From positions 1-64,000 of the forward strand of contig JAHLKH010000038.1 of assembly GCA_025526915.1 (NCBI GenBank): DNA of 64,000 bases. The letters run 5' to 3'. Each line of letters opens with the position of its first letter. Within the stretch, counting starts at the first letter, position 1. Below the pieces are notes generated by a model, which was given only the letters and a program-made list of their open reading frames with translations, had not been told where the DNA came from and searched no databases. The translations under genes and the position numbers were made by a program. The DNA comes from Entophlyctis helioformis (Eukaryota; Chytridiomycota; Chytridiomycetes; Chytridiales; Chytriomycetaceae). Shown one piece after another: positions 21,790-33,606 of the stretch.

Positions 21790-24700
21790 ATGAGCTCGTG
21801 GCTGACGAGCTCGCTGACAAACCTCGCTTCGGGCGATGGCGCGGCAGCACTGACCAGCTTCGTCAAGCAGGCTGTGTCGACAGTCGAGAGCGGCATTGAC
21901 AGAGTGCTTGACATCCAGCCAGACGCATCTGCGGCGGCGGCAGCGTCGTCGTCGTCGTCGGCTGAAACAGCACGCCCAGCAAAGAAAGGTTGGCGAAACA
22001 AGCTTGTGCAGGCTGTGTGTGCAGGCCAAGACCACAAGGCAGGCGTGCAGACAACGACTCACACAGCATGCCATGGCTACAGGCTACGACGAGGCACCGT
22101 CGTTTTCTGGGCTGCTCGACTTTGGCGCCGGCTTTGTCTCGGCCAAGCCGCTGTCCAAGTCGTCGTCCAGAGCGGCGCTGCAGTCTGACAACGCCACACA
22201 ACGCGACAGCAAGCCGAGCGTTCGCACAGAGGACTCGTTCTTTGACATGCTCGGCGGCTTTGCGTCGTCGGCAACCTCTGCGATATCGCCTGCCCTCTCG
22301 ATCCCTGCGCAGTCGTCGTCCAAGTCCAAGCCACCAAAGCCAGACGGCCCTCAGCAGCCTCAGCAGCAGCAGCCGCGCCAGGTTGCAGCCGAGCCTGACC
22401 TGGTGAGCATGCTGTCATCCACACCAACTGCAGCCACTGGCAACGAAGCAGCAGCAGCAAGACGGCCGTCGGTGTCTTTGCAGCCAGAGAAGCGCAACAG
22501 CGGCTTCGAGGCTTACTTTGGAGACATTGCTGCATCTGGCTCTGGGTCTGGGTCTGCATCTGTGCCGCAACCATCGACGGACCTGGTCGAGGATCTGCCG
22601 ACCAACTATAGCAGCGGCAAACAGCAGCAAAGAAAGCAAGGCAGGCGATCAAGAAAAGGTCGGTCATGTATCGACAGACGCACCAACGGCCAAACTGCAC
22701 GATGAGTCCACTGTCGCTCCTGCGATTCATGACGATGCTATCGAAGCCGCCGAGGACAACGATCGGCTGAATGCGGATGCTGCAGTCGAGATCGAGGCGT
22801 CGCAATCAAAGCCCTCGGATGCATCGCCTTCTTCTGGTGCACAGCCCACTACAGACGGCGTTGCAATGGCAGGATCGCCCAAAGGAGCTGCGGTCGCTGC
22901 AGAGACTCAAAACGCTGCATCGGCTTCTCCCACAGCCGATCAAGGCGGCAATGCTCAGGAAGGAGATGATGCCAACCACCAGGCCAGCGTTGTCGAAAAT
23001 GCACAAGCCGCGTCAATTGCACAAGAGACTTCCGAGGCGGAGCCTGCTTCTGTCGCACATGACGCCAAAGAAAAGCAGCGACCCCAAGCAGCCCCATTGG
23101 AAGCAGATGCGCTGGAGTTGCAAAGGCTCAAGAGCATTGTGGACCAACGCGAGCAGCAGCTGTTTGGCGCTGCACAGCAGAATGCGACGCTGAACGACCA
23201 AATCTCTCGTCTGCAGGCAGCCATTGCCGATGCCCAGAAGGCTCATTCTGGGGAAGTTGCATCGTTCAAGAATGTGATTGCGCAGCTTCGGTCGCGTGTA
23301 AAGGAGCTCGAGGAGCAAGTCCAGCAATTGCAGGCCGAGCGAACGTCGCTTCAGCAGACTGCATCCAGCGAGGGTGCCTCACAGGCTCGTATCAACGAGC
23401 TGTCGCGTGCGCTGATGGACAAGGAAGAGAGCGTCAAGGGTCTTTTGGCCGAAGGTACCCGCGTCTTGTTTTCACGCAAGCGTTTTGTGGCAGTCAACTG
23501 ATGGTTGTGTTTCTGGGCAGGTGAAAATCTTGCCAAGGAGATCCTCAAGGCAAACAACAATGTCAAGAAGCTGAGAGCCAAGGAGACCGAAATGGATAAG
23601 GAGCTCAAGGACGCACAGCGCAAACTGGAAGCAACTTTGGCCGAGCTGGCGCAACTCAAGGACAAGCATGCCAAGCTTGTCGAGTCTGAGCGCGAACTGA
23701 CTGGTGAGATGCTGCTCTGGCATCGTGGGCCATCTTGATCTTAGCTGACTTGCATTGACGGCTTGGATGGGCAGCAAGCAACAACGACTTTGTTGCCAAG
23801 CACGACCAGCAGATCCGCCAGATCCATCGTCTTGAAAAGGATCTTGGCAATGCACGCGAAAAGGCAGCTGAGATCCAGGCCATGTACGACCAGACAGTCA
23901 AGCAGCTCGACGAAATCAAAAAGATGGAGAGCGAGTCCAAGGTCGCAGCGCAGGCAGAGGCGCTCGAGAAGGAAATGCGGGCAAACGAGGAAATCCATGG
24001 CCAGCTCGAGCAGATGAGAGCGCAAGCCGAGGCCGCGGAGACTGCCCTGCGCAAGGAGATTTACGAGCTGCGGAACGGGCTCTCGCGTCTTGAAGACGAG
24101 TCTGGCTGGAAAGAGGAAAACTACCGCCGCGAAATCAATGCACGTCATCTGCTTGACAATGTATTCGTGTGAGGTTGATGGCTGACACATTGGACCTGCA
24201 GGCACTTCAATTGCGTCTCCAAGCGGCAGATGCACGCAACGAGGATATGTCTGTCATTGGGCAGGATGCCACAAAGCCGCTTCTTCGCCAGATTGAATCC
24301 CTGCAAGCACAGCACTCGAGTGCACTCCGCGACTGGGAGCAGATTGAACGCACGTAAGAAACAGGCTTGTCTCGCGCTTGGATGTGCGTGCGGCTCCTTT
24401 ACTGACTGTTTCGTTGGCAGCCTCACGCTGCGTCTTCAGGATGTTGAGCACGAGCGTGCACAGGCCGTGGAGAGCGAGCGATCGCTCAAGGACCGCGTGA
24501 TGGACATGGCAAGTGTTATGGCGATCGACTGTCTCGGCAATCCTATTGCCATATGGCTGACTGTGTTCCCTGTAGAACACGCGCATTGCGACGCTGGAGG
24601 CACAAAACTCTCGCGAGAGGCAGGACAAGTCGCGTCTTGCTGTGGACATTGAGGAAGAGCGCAGCAGGGCAGTCGAACTGGACAAGCGGGTGCACGATCT

Positions 24701-25689
24701 TGGTGCGAGACTGGACAAGGCAGCGGCTGTGCACGCTGCTGAGCTCGAAGCGGCAAAGGCCGAGTTTGAGGTGAGTCCTGCCGACTGTCTGAATGCTTGG
24801 CAGGATGGCTAGCGCGTCTAAGACGTCCGTGCATTACAGAAACGGCTCGAAGCACGCCTGCAGGAAGAGGCAGAAAAGTGGGACGCACGGGTCAAGGCTG
24901 AGCAGCGGCTCAGACTGCAACAGATTGAGCGCATCAACAGTGTGCGTGGCGGCGATTCACGCGCACGGCTGTCAGTGTCATCTTCCTCTCTTGATGGCGA
25001 CGAGGCAGCATCGCCTACCGAGGTAAGCGTGCTTGGCTGCACGGCTTGTAGAATGGGTGCGGTGGACGGTTGATTCAGTCGGCTGACTTGGTACCACAGC
25101 AGGTCACATCGCCCACGCGTGTTCCTCTTGGCACACCAAGCCTCGTTGCGATTGAACGGCTTCAAACGACCATCAAGTCGCAGGAGTCGCAAATGAGCTC
25201 CCTGCAATTACAGCTGCAGATGGCCACCCGGACTCGCGGTAAGTTGGTGTGACGTGGTTCGAGCGACGTGTGTGATGGCCAGCTGACGCCTGGCTTCTGT
25301 GAACAGACGAAATGGCCGACGAGCTTGTCAAGATCACCAATGAGAGCGAAGATCTGTAAGGATTGATGCTCGCAGAGTGTGTGCTGTGTTTAAGGGGACT
25401 GACACGGATGAGCAAACAGCAAGACGAAGCTCGCTGGACTCGAGGATGCCGAGTCGCGCCTTGCCCAGCTGGAGAAGCGGTAAGCAGCGAGGGTGCATGC
25501 TGCTGTGGCCAAGCTCGCCGGCATTCTGGCTCACACAGTTGTTGTTGCAGATACAACGCGGCGCTGGAGCTGCTGGGCGAAAAGACCGAGCGCGTCGAGG
25601 AGCTGCAGGCAGACATCGAGGACATGAAGGTTGCGTTCAAGGCGCAGGTGGAGAACCTTGTGCAGCAGCTGGCGTCTGTGCGGCGATGA
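21790..25689 (+). CDS. TMF1: TMF1/Sgm1-type golgin (TATA element modulatory factor family)
   Basis: Golgi-associated coiled-coil tether that works with Rab6-type GTPases. The N-terminus LTSFVKQAVSTVESGIDRVL matches the conserved family start (SFAKQALSxAQKSIDRVLDI in TMF1). A long low-complexity Ala/Ser/Gln region and about 700 residues of coiled coil follow. The C-terminal TMF domain is unmistakable: SLQLQLQMATRTRDEMADEL and YNAALELLGEKTERVEELQA. The gene has a dozen or so introns; the first uses a GTTGGC donor (21989) and one begins with GC (24140). A frame change near 22619-22621 (AAA for AA) must be corrected to read SSKESKAGDQEKVGHVSTD. It starts 57 bp after the DRC10 stop. Confidence 0.92.
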
Positions 25690-25783
25690 TCGTGTGGTCT
25701 TTATGGAATGAACGCCACCAGCGGCGGGCTTGTCACGCGACGGGACGATGAGCACTTGACCATCAACTCAGAGAGTGGCGGCC

Positions 25784-27969
25784 ATGACTTCATCAGCGCT
25801 TGCGGCATGCGGCCGGACAGTTGCACTGTGGAGAAGACGGCGGCCCGCATGGACGGCATCGGCTCTTGGACGCACAGCAGCAGATGCGCTCACACTGGGC
25901 AGCAGACATCCATTCAGCGTAGGTGTTGGTGGCCGGCACCGAGAGCGACAGAGTCAGAGCATCTGCAGCGACTGCTGCAGTCCAGCGGAATGTGTGGGAC
26001 TAACAGCGTCTGCCTCTGTGCTGCCACGGCGGTCTGGCGTGCTGGCGGTCTGGCGGTCTGGCACTGGGCCTGTGCAGTCGAGCTCGCTGCTTGCCAAGGA
26101 CATCCGCAATGTCGCCGTCGTCTTCCCAGGACAGGGCTCCCAGGTGCGTGTGCCGACCGCCGTTCCGGAAGACGGCCAGCTGGCAAGATGGCAGCAGACG
26201 GAGACGCTGACACTGCGTGCCATGTGTCTGACGCTCCTCTGCCCGCTCGTGGGATCCTTCTGGATATGCTCCACTCGCAGTTTGTTGGTACGGCTGCGAC
26301 TGCACCCATGCATTGATGCTGGGCATCATCACCACGGCGGCTGACGATTGCTCTCGCACGTGCGTGCGTGTCTGTGTGACTGTGTGTGTCGGTGTGTGGA
26401 TGCTGTGGCTGCGAATCGCTGGCAGGCATGGCAAAGGACATCTACAAGGACTTTTCGGTTGCAAAGGACGTCATTGACGAGTGCGACGAGGCGCTCGGCG
26501 GTGGCCTGCGAGACATTATGTTTGATGGGCCGCAGGTTGGTGGGCTGACATGGCCTACATGGCTAGCTGGCTGGCCGGCAGTGGCTTGAGTCTGACTCGT
26601 GGCTGCATCTGGGTGCTTGCAGAAAGTGCTCACGTCAACCATCAATGCTCAGCCGGGTGAGCCGTGCTGGCCTATAAACACGCTCGCGATCTGGCGTTGC
26701 TGACATGCCCGTGGTCCGACAGCTATTCTGTGCCACTCCATTGCGCTGCTCCGTGTGCTGGAGGTCCGTGAATGCGAATCCACATCTCTTGCCGTCGTGC
26801 TGCTGACGGGCTGCTGACGATGGTGGAATCGCGGCATCACAGAAGGAGCACGGGTTTGATATCAAGAGCTGCAGTTATGCTCTTGGACATAGTCTGGGCG
26901 AATAGTGAGTGGCTGTGTGTTCCACTGAGGCATGCATGCTGCAACCATGCTCACACTCGCTGCTCTTCTCGCCGCGGGATGCAGCTCGGCGCTTGTTGCA
27001 ACGGGTGCGCTAGAGTATGTTGACATGCATCATGCTTGCGTGTTTGCAAGGTGTGTGCTGTATGTGACTCATTTCCAGACGGCTTGAATGACAGACTCAA
27101 GGATGCCATGAAGCTCGTGGTAAGCAGAGACAGCTGCAAGCAATCCGTTGCACGGCGTGTGAGTGTCAGTGCTGACCTATTGCCGCTTGCCAACAGCGTC
27201 TTCGGGGACAGGCAATGCAGTCCAGCGTAACAGACAAGGAGACTGCCATGCGCGCGCTCATTGTCGCTGGCGGCCGCCTTGAGGACATTGAGAGCACCAT
27301 GTCGCGTATCCAGCGGTCCCTTCCCGAGGGCGAGATTGCAGAGATTGCCAACATCAACAGCCGCACGCAGGTGCGTCCTGCGATGCTGGCTGATAATGCC
27401 CTTCACACGACCGCTGATCTGCCCTTGTGTGTTGGGTGGCGCAGATTGTCATCAGTGGAACTGCAAAGGGCGTCGAATACGCTGCGTCGATTGTGCACAC
27501 CAAGGGCCTTGCAGGACGGCCCCTGCCCCTGCCTGTCTCTGCACCGTTCCACTGCAGCCTCATGGCGCCTGCTGCTGATGCCATGGGCCCAGCGCTTGCC
27601 GAGGCGAAATTCACCGATCCCGTCATCGACGTTGTCTCCAACGTCACTGCACAGCCAGTGAGTCTCGACTGGCATTGCGCCAGACGTCTGCTCTGTCAAT
27701 GCGCGCTGACCCACGCGCGCCATGTGTGGATGGCTGGACAGTTTACAAGTGGATCAGAGATTGGCGCGCTGCTGAAGCGGCAGATTGTCGAGACTGTTCA
27801 GTGGGAGCGCAGTCTGCGATACGCCAAGGACGACTTTGTGTTTGACTGGATTGTGATTGGGCCATCGCGCGTCTTGTCCAACCTGCTCCGGAAAGACTTT
27901 CCGCATGACGCCATCCGGTCCATTGCCACATCCGACGACCTGAAAAAGTGGAGCCAGAGCCAGCAATAG
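25784..27969 (+). CDS. MCT1: Malonyl-CoA:ACP transacylase, mitochondrial type II fatty-acid synthesis
   Basis: Transfers malonyl from CoA to acyl carrier protein in mitochondrial fatty-acid (lipoate precursor) synthesis. The N-terminus MTSSALAACGRTVALWRRRR is basic, Ala/Ser-rich and lacks acids, as expected for a mitochondrial presequence. Then come VAVVFPGQGSQ, GMAKDIYKDF, the nucleophile elbow YALGHSLGEYSALVATGALE (catalytic Ser in GHSLGE) and the catalytic His in LPVSAPFHCSLMAPAADAM. The C-terminus ends KKWSQSQQ. About eight introns interrupt it; one has a GTTGGT donor (26536), and another splits the codon after GHSLGE. FabD-family identity is certain; the cellular compartment is inferred from the presequence. 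Confidence 0.95.
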
Positions 27970-28110
27970 TAAGGGTGTACAGAGCAATGAATAGCCAGTG
28001 CCGCTGGCCATAGTCGCCAAGAGCATGGGGTGGATGCTGTGTGTCCAGTTGTATTGTGTCCAACATGAGTGAGATAATGATCACGGCTGGCTGGCTGGCT
28101 GGCTGGCTAT

Positions 28111-29157
28111 TCACGCCGCGTCCATGTCCAGACGGTACGCGACGAGACCCTCGATCTGGTGCATGGTCGTGTTGAAGGAGCGCAGCCTGACCTGCTCAGC
28201 ATTGTGTGTGATAAGGCGGGCATCCGAGTCGATCCATGTCTCTGGCACATCTGCGTCTCTGTCTGTGTACACCAGCACATTGAACGTGCCTGCGACAGCC
28301 AATGCAGGTGAGATGGCAGTCGGCAGACGGGCGGGTCCTTGCACTCGAGACTCACATGGGTCGCTGAGTTCAGGCAGGAACGACACGCTTGCACTGATCT
28401 GGCGCATAATGGCAGCAATCTCTGTGTGGATCTCTTTCTCGGTCTTTGTCCTTGCTTGGAGTGCCGATGCAGCTGCCGGCGTTTGTGCGTTGTGTGTCGC
28501 TCTTGCGGCCTGCCCTTCCAGCCGCACATCAAACTGCCAGCGCTCGAGAACAAGCCCAGTGTCTTTGGATGAAATGACCATGACAAACTTGCTAATGGAC
28601 CGTGCCGACACCCAGTCTGTCGCGGGCAGTAGCCAGCAGTAGCCAGCGGTGGCATGGGTGAGTGGGGCATTGGGCCACTGTGCGGCAGAGCGTCGATCGA
28701 CGTACTCTGCACCTGTGCGAGGATCTGCTCCAGATACGCCGTCACAGCATCGTCGGACGCGATGAACAGCGACAGGCCGTACTTTTTGACCGTCGAGAAG
28801 CCTGCACAGACGAGTGGCATGGCGTCGCATGGCGTCGCATGGTGTGGACAGTGCCAGTATGAGCCGGGTCAGTGGGTGCTGGCTGCGGCACGGTAACGCA
28901 TCGACGCTGTTGTCCGAGCAGGCATCTAAGCAAGCATCCACGCAGGCGGACGCACTCTCTGGCGGATACAGGCCGCGCAGGTACAGGATGTTGTTGATGG
29001 AGAACTTGAAGAACTCGAGCACAATGGACGCCGAGCCCTCGAGCGAGATGGCGCCGGTGCTCTTGCCTGTGGCAGCCGTCGCCTTGGCCGCCGCCTTGGC
29101 CGTCGCCGGTGTTGTCGCCGGTAATGTCGCTGCTGCCAGTCTCGACGTGCCCATCAT
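28111..29157 (-). CDS. MAD2: Spindle assembly checkpoint protein MAD2 (HORMA domain)
   Basis: HORMA protein that binds MAD1 and CDC20 at unattached kinetochores and holds the anaphase-promoting complex inactive. The exons on the minus strand read ISLEGSASIVLEFFKFSINN, ILYLRGLYPPE, VKKYGLSLFIASDDAVTAYL, SISKFVMVISSKDTG, LERWQFDV and the safety-belt C-terminus EQVRLRSFNTTMHQIEG, VAYRLDMDAA. The order and spacing match MAD2L1 (about 205 residues) rather than REV7. There is an Ala/Thr/Lys-rich N-terminal extension of about 30 residues before the usual start; the first of two tandem ATGs (29157) is taken. It is divergent from MCM7. Confidence 0.95.
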   Translation of the reverse strand: MMGTSRLAAATLPATTPATAKAAAKATAATGKSTGAISLEGSASIVLEFFKFSINNILYLRGLYPPESASACVDACLDACSDNSVDALPCRSQHPLTRLILALSTPCDAMRRHATRLCRLLDGQKVRPVAVHRVRRCCDGVSGADPRTGAEYVDRRSAAQWPNAPLTHATAGYCWLLPATDWVSARSISKFVMVISSKDTGLVLERWQFDVRLEGQAARATHNAQTPAAASALQARTKTEKEIHTEIAAIMRQISASVSFLPELSDPCESRVQGPARLPTAISPALAVAGTFNVLVYTDRDADVPETWIDSDARLITHNAEQVRLRSFNTTMHQIEGLVAYRLDMDAA

Positions 29158-29232
29158 GTCCGTGCGAGGATTTGCCAATCTGGTCGGACAACACAGCGGC
29201 AGCGACTTGCCCGCATTTCAACACGCACAAGC
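29158..29232. promoter_or_regulatory. 75-bp bidirectional promoter between MAD2 and MCM7
   Basis: Two cell-cycle genes start back to back here. I looked for a MluI cell-cycle box (ACGCGT) and found none in the gap. A GCCCGCATTT sequence near 29210-29219 is only loosely E2F-like. Shared regulation is inferred from the arrangement. Confidence 0.4.
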
Positions 29233-32200
29233 ATGGCCCTGCCCACACACTTTGTCAACGTCAACTACGAGCAGGAGCGAGGTACCCGCCGCCCTGCCTT
29301 GATCTGCCCTGCGCTCTCCTGTTCTGCCTGTCTGCCTGCCCTGCCCTGCCCTGCCTGCCTGCCCTGCTTGCCCTCCTCGTATCTCCTCGGGCGGCTGTCC
29401 GGCGTCCTGCGTGCTCTTCCGGCTGCCGACTGCTCGCAGCTGCATCTGGCTGTGCTTGTCGGCATCTTGGCTGCCGCTGTTCCTGTCGCACGGCTGTCTG
29501 CCCGCACCCCCTCGTCCATCAGCATGCCTGTCCGGCCACTGTCTCTGACCCTGTTCTTCCGCCATGGCTGCCGCTCTGGCTTGAACGCACCGCTGTCTGC
29601 TCACGGCCGTCCCCTTCACTCGACTCAACGGCCCGTTCGGACACGCTGGCCCATCCAGCCAAAATCGACTCGTTCCTGACAAAGTTCACCGTGCAGGTCG
29701 ACCGTCCAGAGACGCCTCGCCGCGGAGTCTCTCGCACAACACATCGCTTCAAGTACATTGAGATGCTGGTGCGTCCCTTGGCCTCCGTGCTCGCCTGTCC
29801 ATCTCTGCGACTTGCCATGGCCCTGATCTGCTGATCGCCATCGAATTGGCACTGACACCTGTCATGCTTGCCTGTCATGCTTGCCTGCCATGCCCATTCG
29901 ATATGGATCTGCAGAGAGAGATTGCCAACAGAGAGCTGGACATGCTCGAGATTGATCTCGACGATCTCGAAAAGGTGCAGAGATCTGCTCTTGCCCAAGT
30001 GATCCCGTCCATGATGCAGCTGACAGCATTTGCAGTTTGAGGAAAGCGCCGAGCTGGTGTCCAACATCGAGAACAACACAAGACGCTACGTTAGTTTGTT
30101 CTATGAGGTCGCCGACAAGCTGATCCCTGACAGCGATGCTGCTGTGAGTATGCCACTATGCGACCTACCATGACGCTTGAATGATCTGCTGACATGCCTT
30201 TCTGAACATGTGCTTGGTGCTGATCTTGGACAGCCTGGCAACGACAGCAGCCCCCTCGAGGTTCTCATCTACCAGCGCCGCCAACACGATGCTGCGCGTG
30301 CTCAAGACATCGGCGATGTGGCCGTTGACACCAGCAGAACCGTCTCAAACGCCATGTTTCCTCCGGCGCTCACTCGCCGATAGTGAGTCGCGCTGCATCA
30401 CTGGTTGCGGAGTCACGTTCATGCCTGCTCCGGATGGCTGACCACAAAGTGAATGCTTTGGCTGCAGCTCGCTCTACTTCAAGCCACGCGCCAAGATGTC
30501 CAAAGGCGTCTCTGTGCGTGACATCAAGGCAGACTCGGTCGGCAAGATGATTCGCGTCAAGGGCATGGTGACCCGTGTCAGCAACGTCAAGCCGCTTGCC
30601 ACGGTTGTCACCTACTCTTGCGACAACTGTGGTCACGAGATCTTCCAAGAGGTGTGCTGGATATGGGCTTGCTTGACTGGGATGTGATAGAGGCAGCATC
30701 GCTGACCATGCGCGCCAAACCCTCTCTCAGGTCGTCTCGCAAAACGTGTCGCCTCTGGCTGTCTGCACGAGTGCCACTTGCAAGACAAACAACGTCAAGG
30801 GTGCTCTTCACATGCAGACACGTGCTTGCAAGTTCCTCAAGTTCCAGGAAGTCAGACTGCAGGAGCTGGTTCGTTGCTTGCATGAACGGAGCTGGCACTC
30901 GATTGGCAAGCCTGGACTGACATGCCTTGTTTGGTCGCATGACGTGCGCGCTGCCAGACCGAGCAAGTCCCCATTGGCCACATTCCGCGCTCCATGTCGG
31001 TGTACCTGACCGAGGAGCAGACGCGCTGTGTCAGCCCTGGCCAGATTGCATACATCTCGGGTATCCTGATGCCCATTCCGTTCACGGGCTTCCGCGCGAT
31101 GCGTGCTGGTCTCATCACAGACACGTACCTGGAGGCCCACCACATTGAGCAGCTCAAGAAGCAGTACTCGCAGATCGAGGGAACAGACGAGCTGCGCAGA
31201 GGCTTTGACGAGCTGGCATCTCGCCCCAAGGTGTACCAGCGTCTGGCGTCAAGTATCGCACCCGAGATCTACGGACACGAGGACATCAAGAAGGCCCTGT
31301 TGCTTCTTCTTGTGGGCGGTGTGACCAAGGAGACGGGCGACGGCATGAAAATCCGCGGTGACCTCAACATCTGCCTGATGGGTGATCCCGGTGTGGCCAA
31401 GAGCCAGCTGCTCAAGTACATCACCAAGCTTGCGCCACGGGCAGTGTACACGACTGGCCGCGGTTCGTCTGGCGTCGGTCTGACGGCGAGTGTCATGCGC
31501 GACCCTGTCACCGAAGAGATGATCCTCGAGGGCGGTGCGCTGGTGCTGGCCGACAACGGTATCGCCTGCATTGACGAGTTTGACAAGATGGATGAGAGCG
31601 ACCGCACAGCCATCCACGAAGTCATGGAGCAGCAGACCATCAGTATCAGCAAGGCTGGCATCACAACGACGCTCAATGCCCGCGCGTCCATCCTTGCTGC
31701 TGCCAATCCGCAGTACGGCCGCTACAACCCGCGCATGAAGCCCACGGACAACATCAACCTGCCTGCTGCGCTTCTCAGTCGTTTTGATCTGCTGTTCCTG
31801 CTTCTCGACCGTCCTTCGATTGATGATGATCTGAGGTAGTCTTGCCTCACTTGCCAGACGCTGTGGCATAGGATGACTGACTCGTTGCTCTGGCATGCAC
31901 GTACAGACTCGCGCAGCACGTCACCTTTGTGCACAAGGCATTGAGACAGCCTGCACTCGACAGCGGCATCGAGCCGATCGAGCCGTCGCTTTTGCGGTAC
32001 TATGTCAGTCTCGCACGCGCCGTCGACCCTATCGTGCCTGCAGAAGTTGGCGACTACCTCGTCAATGCCTACGTGCACATGCGCAGCCGTGCAGACGAGA
32101 TGTCTGATTTCCAGTACACCTGCGCGCGCACGCTGCTCAGTGTGATGCGTCTGTCGACCGCAGTGGTACGTCTCGTCTGCTGCATGCCTCTGCTCATCCG

Positions 32201-32628
32201 CTGTTGAGTCTGACACGCTATCGGGCCATCGTCTGCAGGCACGTCTCCGCTTCTCGCCACAAGTCGAAGTGTCTGATGTGGACGAGGCGCTCCGCCTGAT
32301 CGAGGTCAGCAAGTCGAGTCTGCTTGACCGCCAGCACACCCGCCCGCGCGACCCGACCTCTGCCATCTTTGAGATCATCAAGGACATGTGCACGCGCGGC
32401 AACGGGTCGCTCATGCGCGAGATCCCCATCTCCAGCGTGCGCGAGCGTGTCATCTCCAAGGGCTTCAGCGAGGACAACCTGCAGGCATGTATCAGTGTGT
32501 ACAGCGACGATGACGTGTGGATGACGGCCGGCGCCAACAACTCGCGTCTGCGGTGGCTGCGTATTGATGACGAGGACGAGGACGAGGACGATGCCATGGC
32601 AGATGCTGCCGACGACGAAGATCTTTGA
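29233..32628 (+). CDS. MCM7: DNA replication licensing factor MCM7 (AAA+ helicase subunit)
   Basis: Subunit of the MCM2-7 replicative helicase. Ten exons (29233-29281, 29659-29768, 29915-29974, 30036-30143, 30234-30382, 30468-30651, 30731-30868, 30958-31835, 31907-32165, 32239-32628) join in frame to 774 residues. Visible are the [11 protein letters not shown] and [18 protein letters not shown]-terminal core, a zinc motif from CDNCG to [21 protein letters not shown] (MCM7-specific), Walker [12 protein letters not shown], Walker [10 protein letters not shown], the arginine finger LLSRFDLLF and a winged-helix C-terminus. An acidic tail is lineage-specific. Intron 1 is long (377 nt) and rich in TGCC/CTGCC repeats. 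The family assignment rests on MCM7-type insert sequences. Confidence 0.97.
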
Positions 32629-32667
32629 TGGCGTCTGTGTTCTTGCTGTCTGCGCCGATCCGAATGA

Positions 32668-32697
32668 ATGAGTGAGCGAGTGAGTGAGTGAGTGGGA
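32668..32697 (+). repeat. GAGT/GAGC short tandem repeat after MCM7
   Basis: About six copies of a GAGT-type tetranucleotide (with one GAGC) lie in the 110-bp gap between the MCM7 stop codon and the next ATG. No function is evident. Confidence 0.7.
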
Positions 32698-32738
32698 TTG
32701 TCGCCGAGCTTTGTCCGAATCTCGCTTGAGCGCGACGA

Positions 32739-32885
32739 ATGCCACGACGATATGGACGAGCGATGCAGCGACAGTCGTTGGTGTTTGCGCCAGACATATC
32801 GGCCGAGTGGAGCGGCCACGGAAGAGTCGACACTGCGACCAGTCCAGGCGGGCTGGTGGCCGGCCACGGCTTCACGTCCACACCG

Positions 32886-32922
<37 letters not shown>

Positions 32923-33476
32923 TACTCGGCCAGTTCCCAACGGGGATCCATGCGAGCCTTGAGACGCCATGGACGAGGAGCGACACTGCCGACAGCAGTG
33001 GAGGGAGTATGCACAGCGAATGCGTTAAAGATGTCTGGACGGCTGGATGGCTGGATGGCTGGACGGCTGGACGGCTGATGCTGCATTCGAGCAACAGGCA
33101 GTCGCCCGCAGCCCAAACGGCTGCACATCAGCGAGGAGCTGCGATATGCCCAGGTGCAAGGTACGATGCTCTCTCGATGGTCGCCTCATCGCCCTCAGAT
33201 CTGGCGTAGGAGCCCGCTGACTGACATGCACGATCGGCCCTTGCTGGCACAGACCGCCACAGGGAGGCAGAGGCATTGCTGCAGATTGCACTCGCCAGTC
33301 TAGCTCAGGACGACTGGATGTTTGACCAGTCGCGGTCGGTGCTTCCTCGCTTCCTTCGCCCAAACGCTTCCAGCGTCGACCGCACGCCTCTGCCAGACGC
33401 CGAGCCATCATCCGAAGACGAGCAGATCATGGCAGAGATGCTGCGTCCATCCAGCAACAATAAAGCAACACTGTAG
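32739..33476 (+). CDS. Small protein of unknown function
   Basis: Exons 32739-33006, 33098-33160 and 33253-33476 join in frame to 184 residues, with GT-AG introns. The N-terminal half contains an alternating Ala-Gly run encoded by a GCAGGA repeat (about 32889-32922) and is probably disordered. The C-terminal half is helical: RLHISEELRYAQVQ, DRHREAEALLQIALASLAQD, and an acidic end with DEQIMAEMLRPSSNN. I recognise no family. The agreement of phase at both junctions supports the model, but an upstream start or exon could be missed. The poly(A) signal AATAAA overlaps the last codons. Its 3' end faces the SmF gene. Confidence 0.55.
33459..33464 (+). terminator. AATAAA overlapping the final codons of the small unknown gene
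   Basis: The hexamer spans the Asn-Lys codons ten bases before the TAG at 33474-33476. No other AATAAA follows on this strand before the SmF stop codon, so it is the best candidate signal. Confidence 0.4.
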
Positions 33477-33606
33477 AAAGAAGGATACGGTTGTTGGTAT
33501 GTATCATTGGGCCGCGTCGGATGGCCACGCAAGAGTCGGAGAGATCCAGTTGCATCCATGTACACGGCAGACACTGTGGGTCCGGCCCGGTCCCTGCTCC
33601 GCCCAT

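Noticed and set aside
31722..33128. 468-codon open frame on the minus strand
   Set aside because: Antisense to MCM7 exons and to simple repeats; the MCM7 reading is unquestionable.
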